Origin: Vibrio sp. D404a
Lineage (GTDB): Bacteria; Pseudomonadota; Gammaproteobacteria; Enterobacterales; Vibrionaceae
Length of the DNA: 64,000 bases
Assembly: GCF_030248535.1 (NCBI RefSeq)
Contig: NZ_JAHGAJ010000019.1
Location: forward strand, 124,001 to 188,000
Direction of reading: 5' to 3'
The stretch's first letter is position 1, and every line of letters begins with the position of its first letter. A model generated the notes under the pieces. It had not been told where the DNA came from. It worked only from the letters and a program-made list of their open reading frames with translations, and searched no databases. The position numbers were made by a program, and so were the translations under genes. Below, piece by piece: positions 38,230-47,496 of this stretch.

Positions 38230-39327
38230 TTACATCTCTGAGTTAGGGCGCGTTTTACAGTGTAAAATTGCTTTCTCAAGCAACTCTAGCGCAGTCTGGT
38301 CGTTTTCAGGCAGAACCGCATCGGAAGTAGCAAGAGGCTCTACACGATCCCCCCACGTGATATGCCCTGCGCCCCATGTAAGACCTGCACCAAACGCAGC
38401 AACCAGAATATTCGCACCCGGCTTAACTGCACCTTGCTCAAGGGCTTCACACATTGCAATTGGAACAGTCGCAGCAGAAGTGTTGCCGTAGTTTTGAATA
38501 TTGACGAACGCCTTTTCTCTCTCAATACCAGCCATATCACACAATGTTTGAATGATGCGGATATTCGCTTGGTGCGGGATGACGACATCAATGTTTTCCG
38601 TTGAGATACCGGTACGGCTCAGAACGGTATGAGCGGCTGCGCCCATGCCTTTCACTGCACGCTTAAAGATCTCTTTTCCAACGAAGTCAAAGTCCCAGTA
38701 GCCGTTATCTGCAGCAAAGCGATCCATTGAAGTACCAAACTTAGGTACAGCAAGGATGTCGCGACCTTCCGCGTCACAGCCGATTTGAGCCTCTTGTAGA
38801 CCTACTGGTTTCTCAGTACGCGATAACACCGCTGCGCCCGCACCATCACCAAACAGTACTGCGGTATCACGCTTTGTCCAGTCGATGAAGAATGAGAGTC
38901 TTTCTGCACCAATTACAATCGCGTTTCGGTAGTTACCTGCTTGAATTAAGCGAGTTGCGGTTTCTAAACCATAGATAAAGCCGGTACATGCAGCGTTTAA
39001 ATCAAATGCTGCAGCGCTTTTGATACCCAGATTTTGTTGAACCTTAGAAGCTGTATTCGGGATAAGGGAGTCTGGAGAGCATGTCGCGACAATGACGATG
39101 TCGATATCTTCTGCCGTTAGGCCTGCACACGCCATCGCATGTTGAGCAGCTACGGTAGCTAAATCCGATGTGTTTACATGGCTGATTCTTCTGTTTTCAA
39201 TCCCTGTTCTTGTACGAATCCACTCGTCAGACGTATCGATAAAAGTACTGAGGTCATCATTGGAGAGCGTCGATGGCGGTAGACACTTTCCCCACCCGGT
39301 AATTTCAGCGTAAAACTTTGTCATCAT
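38230..39327 (-). CDS. fabH: Beta-ketoacyl-ACP synthase III (FabH-type, C-terminally extended)
   Basis: A 365-residue condensing enzyme with catalytic Cys114 (NAACTGF), His252 (PHQANIRI) and Asn282 (NYGNTSA), and the Gly-rich [15 protein letters not shown] near the end. It joins acetyl- or another acyl-CoA to malonyl-ACP to begin fatty acid synthesis. E. coli FabH ends soon after GFTWG (317 residues); this one carries about 40 extra C-terminal residues. It is likely a second FabH of the cell, as in V. cholerae where a chromosome II paralogue exists. It forms an operon with the GNAT gene. Confidence 0.9.
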   Translation of the reverse strand: MMTKFYAEITGWGKCLPPSTLSNDDLSTFIDTSDEWIRTRTGIENRRISHVNTSDLATVAAQHAMACAGLTAEDIDIVIVATCSPDSLIPNTASKVQQNLGIKSAAAFDLNAACTGFIYGLETATRLIQAGNYRNAIVIGAERLSFFIDWTKRDTAVLFGDGAGAAVLSRTEKPVGLQEAQIGCDAEGRDILAVPKFGTSMDRFAADNGYWDFDFVGKEIFKRAVKGMGAAAHTVLSRTGISTENIDVVIPHQANIRIIQTLCDMAGIEREKAFVNIQNYGNTSAATVPIAMCEALEQGAVKPGANILVAAFGAGLTWGAGHITWGDRVEPLATSDAVLPENDQTALELLEKAILHCKTRPNSEM

Positions 39328-39447
39328 TTACCTATTTATTGTTTGTTTTTATTTGAGTATCGTATTGTTGTTTCAAACAGTATAAGCACACAGTGAGCAA
39401 TTCGTAAATCGTGTTGGTCAAAGTGAAGCAATAAAAAAGAGAAAGTT

Positions 39448-39882
39448 ATGTCTACATTCAATACTCGTTGCCCTGCCTGTCAGGGTGTTAATCGTGTCCC
39501 TTCAGAGCGAGTCTCAGAAAGCCCAACCTGTGGTAAGTGCAAAAGCCCATTATTAGACGGTGCGCCAATAGAAGGGACAAGCGTGAACTTTTCAACACTG
39601 CTCGATAGTGACCAGCCTGTGGTGGTCGATTTCTGGGCAACGTGGTGTAACCCTTGCGTGGGGTTCGCGCCAGTATTCAGTGATGTTGCTGCAGAGCGTA
39701 ACGGAAATGTACGCTTTGTGAAGATCAATACTGAAGACCAACAACAGCTCGCGGCTCAGTATGCGATTCGTAGTATTCCGACCGTGATGGTGTTTAAGCA
39801 AGGCAAAGTGGTTGATACCATCAACGGTGCACTGCCAAAAGGTCAATTTGATCAATGGCTTAATCAAGCGTTAACCAAATAA
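39448..39882 (+). CDS. trxC: Thioredoxin 2 with variant WCNPC active site
   Basis: A 144-residue TrxC with an N-terminal zinc ribbon (Cys8, Cys11, Cys28, Cys31) and a thioredoxin fold with cis-Pro in IRSIPTVMVF. The redox motif is W66-C67-N68-P69-C70, whereas TrxC and Trx1 almost always have WCGPC. The reading TGG TGT AAC CCT TGC is clear. The change should alter redox potential or partner choice. It has its own promoter, divergent from fabH, and a strong terminator. Confidence 0.93.
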   Translation: MSTFNTRCPACQGVNRVPSERVSESPTCGKCKSPLLDGAPIEGTSVNFSTLLDSDQPVVVDFWATWCNPCVGFAPVFSDVAAERNGNVRFVKINTEDQQQLAAQYAIRSIPTVMVFKQGKVVDTINGALPKGQFDQWLNQALTK

Positions 39883-39887
39883 ACACT

Positions 39888-39926
39888 AAGAGTCAGAACA
39901 GCCTCACTGTTCTGACTCTTCTTTTA
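39888..39926. terminator. Strong terminator after trxC
   Basis: A 14-bp perfect stem AAGAGTCAGAACAG/CTGTTCTGACTCTT with a 5-nt loop, followed by CTTTTA. It also faces the leftward GMC gene. Confidence 0.9.
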
Positions 39927-39988
39927 ATCCCGTCTAAATTCTCAAACTCTGGTATCAATAATTATGTGATGCCTTGAAGTGCGGTTAG

Positions 39989-41650
39989 TTAGATTGCTAA
40001 CTCACTCTCTCCTGTGGTCTCACCCACTTCTGATTTTCGTGATTCACACAAGCCATATTCCTTTTTGATCTGGTCAGAAATCTTTTCCGCAATCATGATT
40101 GTCGGTGCATTGGTGTTCGCCCCAACCAAGGTTGGCATGATGGAAGCATCGACCACACGTAAGTGATTCAAACCATATACCTTTAGGTTTTCGTCAACCA
40201 CGGCATTCGGATCATCTACCACGCCCATTTTACATGTGCCCACAGGGTGGTACTGCGTATCTGCGCGGTTTCGAATGTCCTGTTCTATTGCTTGGTCATC
40301 CATTGCATCGACTGGATAAAAGTTGGCTCCCCGTACATCATCAAACGCGGCACTTTCCAACATTTGATGTTGTTTCTTCCACCCTTTTATCATCACTTCC
40401 ATATCTTCTGGATCACTAAAGAAGGCAGGGTCTATCTTGGGAGGATCATATGGATTACCGCTTGTTAACGTCACCTCACCTCGGCTTTTTGGTCTCAATA
40501 AGGTCACATGTGAGCTAAACCCATGACTCATATGAATCTTTCTTGCATGGTCATCGACAACCGCTACCACAAACACAAATTCAAGATCAGGCACCGTTAG
40601 GTCATCATCTGAATAAAAGAAGCCAATACCTTCGGCAAAATTACTGGTCATTTTTCCCGTTCGCTGTTTAAGCCATAACGGTAGCGCTTTAGTCATGTCG
40701 GCGCTCATTTGCAGCGAAATGCCAAACGTCTCATACTTATCACTGCACTTGTAGCTGTGGATGAGATCGATGTGATCTTGTAGGTTTTGCCCAACGCCCG
40801 CGAGTTCATGCACAACAGGTATATCATGCTTTGCCAGTTCCTCACTCGCGCCAACACCCGATAACATAAGAATCTGTGGCGAACCGAATGCACCGGCCGA
40901 AAGAATCACTTCTTTGCGTGCACCTATCTGAAATACTTGCCCTTTGGAGCCATATTCAATACCCACTGCTGTTTTTCCTTCAAAAAGGATTTTATGTACA
41001 GTCGCATTGGTCACAACAGTTAGGTTAGATCTTGCTAAGTTCGGGGTTAGGTATGCTTTGGCGGCGCTGCATCGCTCTCCGTTGACCTGTGTTACCTGTG
41101 TGGCCATTGCACCAAATTGTTCCGCACCATTAATGTCTGTATTTCGTGGTACACCGATAGATTCACAAGCATCTAAATAACGCTCAATCATTCGACTTGG
41201 GCTGCGAAGGTTCGCCACATTGAGCGGCCCTCCCTGACCATGATAATCGTCATGATGTTGTTCGTTGTTCTCAGCTTTCTTAAAATACAGCAAACACTCT
41301 TGGTAGCTCCAACCTGAGTTACCCAACTCTTGCCATAGGTCGTAATCATATTGATGACCACGTGCGTACATCATGGCATTGATTGAGCTTGATCCACCTA
41401 AGGTTTTCCCTCGCGGCTGATAACCTTTACGTCCATTCAAGCCCGGTTGTGGAACCGTCTCAAAGCCCCAATTGTGGATCTTCGTCGGCATAATCGCGGC
41501 AACGCCAACTGGAGTATGAATCAGTGGGCTATTGTCCTTACCACCAGCCTCTAGCAGACACACTTCTACGTTCGGATCTTCGGAAAGTCGTGACGCCAAC
41601 ACACAGCCCGCTGAACCACCACCGACAATAATGAAATCATACTGCGTCAT
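39989..41650 (-). CDS. GMC-family FAD alcohol dehydrogenase (choline dehydrogenase-like)
   Basis: A 553-residue flavoenzyme with the FAD loop IVGGGSAGCVLASRLSE, the signature GKTLGGSSSINAMMYARGH, the second GMC signature GAFGSPQILMLSGVG and the C-terminal catalytic block HPVGTCKMG. The family oxidises primary alcohols (choline, long-chain alcohols) to aldehydes. It overlaps the upstream acyl-CoA ligase gene by 14 bp. This suggests an alcohol → aldehyde/acid → acyl-CoA route and not osmoprotectant synthesis, as no betB or betT is nearby. The substrate is unknown. Confidence 0.88.
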   Translation of the reverse strand: MTQYDFIIVGGGSAGCVLASRLSEDPNVEVCLLEAGGKDNSPLIHTPVGVAAIMPTKIHNWGFETVPQPGLNGRKGYQPRGKTLGGSSSINAMMYARGHQYDYDLWQELGNSGWSYQECLLYFKKAENNEQHHDDYHGQGGPLNVANLRSPSRMIERYLDACESIGVPRNTDINGAEQFGAMATQVTQVNGERCSAAKAYLTPNLARSNLTVVTNATVHKILFEGKTAVGIEYGSKGQVFQIGARKEVILSAGAFGSPQILMLSGVGASEELAKHDIPVVHELAGVGQNLQDHIDLIHSYKCSDKYETFGISLQMSADMTKALPLWLKQRTGKMTSNFAEGIGFFYSDDDLTVPDLEFVFVVAVVDDHARKIHMSHGFSSHVTLLRPKSRGEVTLTSGNPYDPPKIDPAFFSDPEDMEVMIKGWKKQHQMLESAAFDDVRGANFYPVDAMDDQAIEQDIRNRADTQYHPVGTCKMGVVDDPNAVVDENLKVYGLNHLRVVDASIMPTLVGANTNAPTIMIAEKISDQIKKEYGLCESRKSEVGETTGESELAI

Positions 41651-43211
41651 TGATGTACTCCTTCCCTTGTGTCGGGCTCAGTTCGCGTTTAAGGATCTTA
41701 CCCGTTGCCGTCATTGGTAATATTGTGCGTATATACACATGGCGTGGATATTTATAGTCTGCCAATTGGCTTCGGCACCATGTTTGAATCTCTTTGGCAT
41801 TTACAGAGGCGAGCTCACGAACCACCACGTGTGCGTGAACCTCTTCACCAAGCTTGTCATGCGGCGCCCCAACGACCGCGGCCATTTCGACATCTGGGTG
41901 GCACATCAACACCTCTTCAACCTCACGAGGATAGACGTTATAACCGCCACGAATAATCATGTCTTTCACGCGATCAACAATAAACAAGTTACCGTGATCA
42001 TCCAGCCTACCGATATCACCAGTTAAAAACCATCCGTCTCGAATGCTCTCCTGTGTTGCCTGTGGTCTCTTGTAGTAGCCTTTCATGACACTTGGGCTCT
42101 TAATGCAGATTTCGCCCAACTCCCCAATGGCAACTCTGTTTCCTTCAACATCTGTGACCTTAACAAGGTGACCACATAAAGGTTGCCCGACGCTACCCGC
42201 CACTCTGTCCCCATCAATATGATTAAAGGTTGCCACAGGTGCGGTCTCTGATAGTCCATAGCCTTCTAAAATGGGTAATTCAAACTGTTTTTCAAATTGG
42301 CGAATGGTCTCGACAGGCATCGATGAGCCTCCAGAAACACCAAGCCGTAGGCTATGTTTAACTTTATCAGAGCGTTCCTGACATGCTTGTCCTGCTTTAA
42401 GCATAGCCATATACATGGTAGGCACTCCAGCAAACACACTCACTTTATGCTCAATGATCTGTTCAATCACATCCAAAGGATCAAAGCGCTGAATCATTAC
42501 AATCGTCGCACCCGTTAGAATGCTCGCGTTCATCATTACCGTTTGCCCAAAACTGTGAAACAGTGGCAGTGTTGCGAGTGTGGTATCGCTGTATTCGAGT
42601 CTCATTAGATATTGTGACGACATGGCATTAGTCAGCATATTGGTGTGAGACAGTTCTGCGCCCTTTGGCTGACCGGTTGTTCCAGAGGTATAGAGAATGA
42701 CGGCTGTGTCGTCACCCGCCACAACCTGCGTCTCTTCTACGGATTCACTCGCATCATTTTCTAACCAGAGTTTAAATAGCGTATCGATGTCTGAAGTCAC
42801 GTCATTCATCAACACAAAGTGCTCACATTTTTCAGCTTGGTCAAAACCCGCTTTACCGAATTCAGCGATAGGCAGAGTTTTATCCCCTTGGTGGCACAGG
42901 AAGACCTTAGCGTCTGAATCCTTAAGATGATATTCAACTTCACGAGCTTTAAATAAGATATTGAGAGGGACGACGACGCCACCAGCTTTAAGAATACCGT
43001 AATAGGCGATGACAAATTCAGCGGTGTTCGGGCAAGACAGCGCAACTTTATCGCCTTGATTGGTTCCAATCTGTTTTAAGTGAAACGCGACTCTGCCCGC
43101 CAGCTTATTAAGCTCTTGATAACTCATTTGTTTATCTTGCCAGCGTAGTGCTGGCTTGGATGGAAAAATGCTTGCGCTTCGCTCTAGATTTACTGCTAGG
43201 TTGTGCATCAT
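41637..43211 (-). CDS. Long-chain fatty acid--CoA ligase (AMP-forming)
   Basis: A 524-residue ANL enzyme with the P-loop VILYTSGTTGQPKGAELSH, EGYGLSETAPVATFN, the motif GWFLTGDIGRLDDHG and the C-terminal Lys in TATGKILKREL. It activates a carboxylic acid to acyl-CoA. The frame opens 72 bp further upstream, but ATG-ATG at 43211/43208 follows AAGGAGAGC and starts the usual domain (MHNLAVNLERSA). It is the first gene of a two-gene operon with the GMC oxidoreductase, divergent to an AraC regulator. Confidence 0.88.
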   Translation of the reverse strand: MMHNLAVNLERSASIFPSKPALRWQDKQMSYQELNKLAGRVAFHLKQIGTNQGDKVALSCPNTAEFVIAYYGILKAGGVVVPLNILFKAREVEYHLKDSDAKVFLCHQGDKTLPIAEFGKAGFDQAEKCEHFVLMNDVTSDIDTLFKLWLENDASESVEETQVVAGDDTAVILYTSGTTGQPKGAELSHTNMLTNAMSSQYLMRLEYSDTTLATLPLFHSFGQTVMMNASILTGATIVMIQRFDPLDVIEQIIEHKVSVFAGVPTMYMAMLKAGQACQERSDKVKHSLRLGVSGGSSMPVETIRQFEKQFELPILEGYGLSETAPVATFNHIDGDRVAGSVGQPLCGHLVKVTDVEGNRVAIGELGEICIKSPSVMKGYYKRPQATQESIRDGWFLTGDIGRLDDHGNLFIVDRVKDMIIRGGYNVYPREVEEVLMCHPDVEMAAVVGAPHDKLGEEVHAHVVVRELASVNAKEIQTWCRSQLADYKYPRHVYIRTILPMTATGKILKRELSPTQGKEYINDAV

Positions 43212-43463
43212 GCTCTCCTTATTAATAGGTGACAATGTAACTAAGTAAAGCCAAGCTACCGCCACCAGCAAGATCCATTTCAAATTTAATCGCGGTTAAC
43301 GAATGTTTTTAGGACTCTATGTCTCCTTTGACACTCATCTGACTTTTATGATTACAACATTTTGATAACATTCAACACAGGTTGCATAAAGACAAAAAAC
43401 GGTGATATTCGGACACATCTATTAGCAGAGTTATCGTTTTAAGGTGAGATTTGGAGGACGACT

Positions 43464-44507
43464 ATGGAGCAATGCGCGGTTTATGAACCCGATATGCAAG
43501 CATTTGGTATCTTAGATATTCAACTGTTGCTGCGCTATTTAGACACTCGAGTTGCTATCCCAGAATTGCTCGAAGGTAGCCATATCGCGCCTATACAATT
43601 AACTGCGCCGGATGCCCACGTGTCCCTAGCTCAAAAACTGGCCGTCTACAGCAACGCGCTCGCGATCACCGAAGAAAAGGACCTCGGCCTTAATGTAGGA
43701 CTTCAAGCCCGATTTAGCGACTTTGGCGTGTTGGGTTATGCCGTGTTCAGTAGCAATACCCTGCTCGACTCTCTATTGATGGGATTTAAATACTTGAAGC
43801 TAGCTGGGCCTGTATTAAAAAAGACCATGGCCGTGAACGAGAAAACTGGCTATTTCCGTGCAGAGCAGTTAGTCGATATTGAAGGTTTACTGCCCTTTTG
43901 CTGTGAATATTGGTTTGCCGCCATTCAAAGTTTGTGTGAAGAAGTGATGCAACACCCTTTTCCTTCCAAGGTGATCCGTTTTCCGTATCCAGAACCAGAG
44001 TATGGCCACCGTTATCAAGAGGTATTTCATTGCAAAGTGGAGTTCAACAGCCCACAGTTAGAATGGGAGTTTGACTCTGAATGCCTATACGCGCCGCTAC
44101 CCACAGCGAACCCTGTGACTCTGAAAATGTGCCTGAACTCCTGTGATGATCTATTAAAGAAAATCAGTTCACCGAGTAACCTTCGTGAACAAGTAACGCA
44201 GCGCTTCCTAGAGAACCCGGGTAACTACCCTTCAATCGAAACTCTATCCAAGCAGTTAGGCATGTCGTCTCGGACATTAAGGCGTCATTTAAAGACCAAC
44301 GGCACCAGCTACCAGCAGATCCTCGATCATGTACGATTTCACTTAGCAAAACACTATCTAAACTCGACACAATTCTCTATTGAGGAGATCTCGGAGCGTA
44401 TCGGTTTTTCTGACAGCGCTAACTTCCGGCACGCATTTCGTAAATGGAGTGGCGTTGCGCCTAGAGCTTATCGCAAGAGTGTACTTAGTGAATCGCCTAT
44501 TGAGTAA
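43464..44507 (+). CDS. AraC-family regulator with arabinose_bd-type sensor domain
   Basis: This 347-residue protein has an N-terminal ~190-residue domain of the OruR/GbdR-like 'Arabinose_bd' type (QKLAVYSNALAITEEKDLGL, FGVLGYAVFSSNTLLDSL). The C-terminal AraC DNA-binding domain carries the helix-turn-helix pair SIETLSKQLGMSSRTLRRHL and SIEEISERIGFSDSANFRHAFRKW. TTTGGAGGACG lies just before the ATG. It is divergent to the acyl-CoA ligase/GMC operon and probably activates it in response to the pathway substrate. Confidence 0.87.
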   Translation: MEQCAVYEPDMQAFGILDIQLLLRYLDTRVAIPELLEGSHIAPIQLTAPDAHVSLAQKLAVYSNALAITEEKDLGLNVGLQARFSDFGVLGYAVFSSNTLLDSLLMGFKYLKLAGPVLKKTMAVNEKTGYFRAEQLVDIEGLLPFCCEYWFAAIQSLCEEVMQHPFPSKVIRFPYPEPEYGHRYQEVFHCKVEFNSPQLEWEFDSECLYAPLPTANPVTLKMCLNSCDDLLKKISSPSNLREQVTQRFLENPGNYPSIETLSKQLGMSSRTLRRHLKTNGTSYQQILDHVRFHLAKHYLNSTQFSIEEISERIGFSDSANFRHAFRKWSGVAPRAYRKSVLSESPIE

Positions 44508-44718
44508 ACCAACTCTTTAATCAAGTTCTTCCACGTTTTCTTTAGAGGAAATCGCGCTCAATATTTTGGAGTATTCACAAACAATTAGTCTTAATTTACG
44601 CACAAAAACCCATCTTTCCTGCTCCACTCAGTGCAGTTCTTTTGCACAAATAGAGCGATAAAAATCCTTTATCTTAACGGTCATTTTTATTCGTTTTACC
44701 TAAAACCATTTGTGCCCC

Positions 44719-44751
44719 ATAGTCGCGGAAAATTCACTGCTCCACGACTAT
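44719..44751 (+). promoter_or_regulatory. Inverted repeat in the leader of the MFS gene
   Basis: ATAGTCG (44719–44725) pairs with CGACTAT (44745–44751). It ends just before AGAGG and the TTG start at 44767, so it may be a leader hairpin or an operator. Confidence 0.35.
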
Positions 44752-44766
44752 ATAGAGGCTCCCGCA

Positions 44767-45918
44767 TTGGACAACATCCAAACCAACACTCGCATAACCG
44801 TTCCAGTTATTGCACTCTCTTTCTACGCGATTGCATCAGGTTACTTGATGAGCTCTTTGCCATTAATGTTATCTGAATACGGTCTAGAGAGCTCATTGTC
44901 GAGTTGGTTGGCGAGTGCGTTCTATGCAGGTCTATTAGCGGGCACGTTACTGATTGAGCGTGCGATTGCAAAAGTTGGTCACCAACGTGCATTTGTGCTC
45001 TGCCTAAGTGTATTTATTGCCACGATTCTAGTGCTGCCTATGCTTCCTAATGCGGCAGTCTGGTTAGCGGCTCGATTCATTGCCGGTATCTCTGTTGCGG
45101 GTATCTTTGTTATCGTTGAATCTTGGCTAATGAGCGGAGAAGAGTCTCAACGTGCAAAACGCTTGGCTATTTACATGTGTTCACTTTACGGTGGCTCTGC
45201 TATTGGTCAGTTAGGCATTGGTTACTTAGGTATCACTGGTGGCGTGCCGTTCATCGCGATGTTCACACTGCTGTTTGGCGCAATCATCGTGTTGCTATAC
45301 GGTCAAGCAACCGCACCACAGATGCACGACGCACAAACATTGTCACTTAAGCAAATCAGCAAACTGAGCCACAGTGCGCTTATCGGCTGCATTGTGTCTG
45401 GCTTAACGTTAGGTGCGATCTACGGTCTGATGCCTGTAGAGCTAGAGCAGCGCAACATTGCGCACGAAGACATCGGTGGTTTGATGGCGCTAGTGATCAT
45501 TGGTGGCATGGCAATACAACCGGTTGTGACTTGGTTGTCTAAGTATGTTGGTCAAGTTCTGCTGATGGCGCTATTTAGCTTGATGGGTGTAGCGAGCATT
45601 GCAGTACTGACGCTTAACTCTGGTATTTATGTGTTAGGTATGAGCCTTTTTGCGCTTGGTATGGCGACATTTGCACTATACCCAATTGCAATTAACTTAG
45701 GCTGTCGCAACTTAGACCCAAGCTACTTGGTGTCTGTGACGCAAGTGATGCTGCTTTGCTACAGCGTTGGCTCAGTTGCGGGTCCAATCGTTGCGGATAG
45801 CTTTATGGATTCTCAAGCAGGTTTGTTTACCTACTTGTTTGCTTCTTTACTGGCAACAACCATCTACATGTTGATCGCAAGTCTGAAGCGCTCTCACCTA
45901 CAAATCGCAGGCGAGTAG
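44767..45918 (+). CDS. MFS transporter, YcaD-like
   Basis: A 383-residue 12-TM major facilitator: ITVPVIALSFYAIASGYLMSSLPLMLSEYG, then ERAIAKVGHQRAF in the conserved loop 2–3, and IVESWLMSGEESQ typical of YcaD-like carriers. The frame is open from a TTG at 44710, but that region lacks a ribosome-binding site and contains an inverted repeat. The TTG at 44767 has AGAGG 8 bp upstream. The substrate is unknown. It is monocistronic with a terminator. Confidence 0.82.
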   Translation: MDNIQTNTRITVPVIALSFYAIASGYLMSSLPLMLSEYGLESSLSSWLASAFYAGLLAGTLLIERAIAKVGHQRAFVLCLSVFIATILVLPMLPNAAVWLAARFIAGISVAGIFVIVESWLMSGEESQRAKRLAIYMCSLYGGSAIGQLGIGYLGITGGVPFIAMFTLLFGAIIVLLYGQATAPQMHDAQTLSLKQISKLSHSALIGCIVSGLTLGAIYGLMPVELEQRNIAHEDIGGLMALVIIGGMAIQPVVTWLSKYVGQVLLMALFSLMGVASIAVLTLNSGIYVLGMSLFALGMATFALYPIAINLGCRNLDPSYLVSVTQVMLLCYSVGSVAGPIVADSFMDSQAGLFTYLFASLLATTIYMLIASLKRSHLQIAGE

Positions 45919-45981
45919 TTTTTACAGAGCAAGCAAGACGACTAAGTTAAGTCGGATTTAACATCAACCTGCTGTATATCT

Positions 45982-46031
45982 AAAGGCGCTGAACCCTTGG
46001 TGATCTCCACACACTAGATTCAGCGCCTTTT
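45982..46031. terminator. Bidirectional terminator between the MFS gene and the PAS-sensor gene
   Basis: AAAGGCGCTGAA…TTCAGCGCCTTTT, a 12-bp stem with a 25-nt loop, T-rich in both directions. Confidence 0.75.
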
Positions 46032-46077
46032 CGTTTCAATATTTGGTGGTTAACGATCGCAAGAGTAACTTAACGCC

Positions 46078-47496
46078 TTATTCCGTTATGTAGTCTTTTA
46101 CTGGGATCGTATCTTTAACGCGGATGACAACGACGGACGTTGATACATCCTCTGCACTCACTTCCGAGTCAATAGGTTGTACGATCACATCCGATGGGTA
46201 GATGCTGGTTTTGCTGATGATGTTCACCAATTCAGCACGACACATAAGACGCTGCTTTTTAATGTTACTGGTATAGAGCCAAGTCGCAACGTCGGGCGTT
46301 TCGTGATTAATGTTGCTGGTAAACAGTTCCAACGGCTGACCGATAAGTAAGGCTTCTTCAACATCAAACCATTCGCGAGCGGCAGGGTTTGCGTAACAAA
46401 TACGACCCTCTTTATCGACCGTAATAATGATGTCGCCAATCGCCCCAACCAACACTTGGCTAAATTGGTTTTGTCGAGACATATTGATGTAAACCTTTTT
46501 GAACCGTGAATAGATCAAGCGCATCTCTTCCGGTAGCTCATCTAAGCTGAGCTTGTCTTCTTGCTCGCGACTGTAAGTTGACTCATCGGTAATATAATCA
46601 ATGAGATGACTCACGGGTTTAACAACGTTTCGACTAAACACAACCCAGAGCGCGAGACTCACTAATGGAATCCCAAAGACCAAACCAAGCAGCAAATAAC
46701 GAGGATCAACAATTTCGTAATTATCTGAATCAAACGAGATCACGAAATTGGCAGGCTGTACACGCCCATCCGACATCGTGACTCGATACTCTGCGCGAAA
46801 GCCATCTTGCTCCTTGATCACGTCATCGACGGAAACACTATAGCCTTGATCATAACTCACCTGAGTTAAACGCATACCCGCAGCAGTATAGTGAAAGCGA
46901 AACGGTCTCCCGATCTTAATACTCATTCTTTTGAGCATATCCGCGTTAACTTCTTGAAGTACCGTAAGTAATCCAGCGGGACGCGCCTTCTGCTCATCAA
47001 GTACAGATATACACGCGAACATAAAGATACGGCCATCAATAAAGTCGATACCTAGCTTGCTTGATGGTGAAAAGATCATTTGTTGATCCGGTTCATGCAG
47101 CTCTCGAAAAGCCTTCACAAACGACTCATTCATTTCACTGTCAAGATGGATGAATTTGCCCATGCGGTCTTGGACAATGATTGTGCTCGCCATACTTGAT
47201 CTAAGAAACTGTTCACCGTGCTCGATAGCGAGATCTCGATTCTCTCCATCGCGAATAAACTGTTCAATCGCACTGTCGTTTAACAGGCGTTGAGTATCCG
47301 CTTCCAGCGACCAAAACTCATTCGAGATATGGGTCATCGCGAGATCTTGGTACTGATCAATTAAGCCGTTTTTCCAGTGTTCTCGCTCAAGTTCAAGGGT
47401 AATTGTTGCGACGATACACGCGACCCAGGTCACGACCAGACAATTGATCACCACCGTCAAACGTAGTGAGTGACGTATAGAGGATATTGAATTCAC
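46078..47496 (-). CDS. Membrane PAS sensor protein lacking a kinase domain
   Basis: This 472-residue protein has TM1 (about 14–34), a ~230-residue periplasmic CHASE4-like region, TM2 (267–288), a HAMP-like segment and a cytoplasmic PAS domain (about 345–460; GDIIITVDKEGRICYANPAAREWF). It ends there with no kinase, GGDEF or chemotaxis output. Its GTG start overlaps the stop of the giant hybrid kinase gene (GTGA), so the two are co-translated. It may tune the kinase as a co-sensor. Confidence 0.75.
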   Translation of the reverse strand: MNSISSIRHSLRLTVVINCLVVTWVACIVATITLELEREHWKNGLIDQYQDLAMTHISNEFWSLEADTQRLLNDSAIEQFIRDGENRDLAIEHGEQFLRSSMASTIIVQDRMGKFIHLDSEMNESFVKAFRELHEPDQQMIFSPSSKLGIDFIDGRIFMFACISVLDEQKARPAGLLTVLQEVNADMLKRMSIKIGRPFRFHYTAAGMRLTQVSYDQGYSVSVDDVIKEQDGFRAEYRVTMSDGRVQPANFVISFDSDNYEIVDPRYLLLGLVFGIPLVSLALWVVFSRNVVKPVSHLIDYITDESTYSREQEDKLSLDELPEEMRLIYSRFKKVYINMSRQNQFSQVLVGAIGDIIITVDKEGRICYANPAAREWFDVEEALLIGQPLELFTSNINHETPDVATWLYTSNIKKQRLMCRAELVNIISKTSIYPSDVIVQPIDSEVSAEDVSTSVVVIRVKDTIPVKDYITE

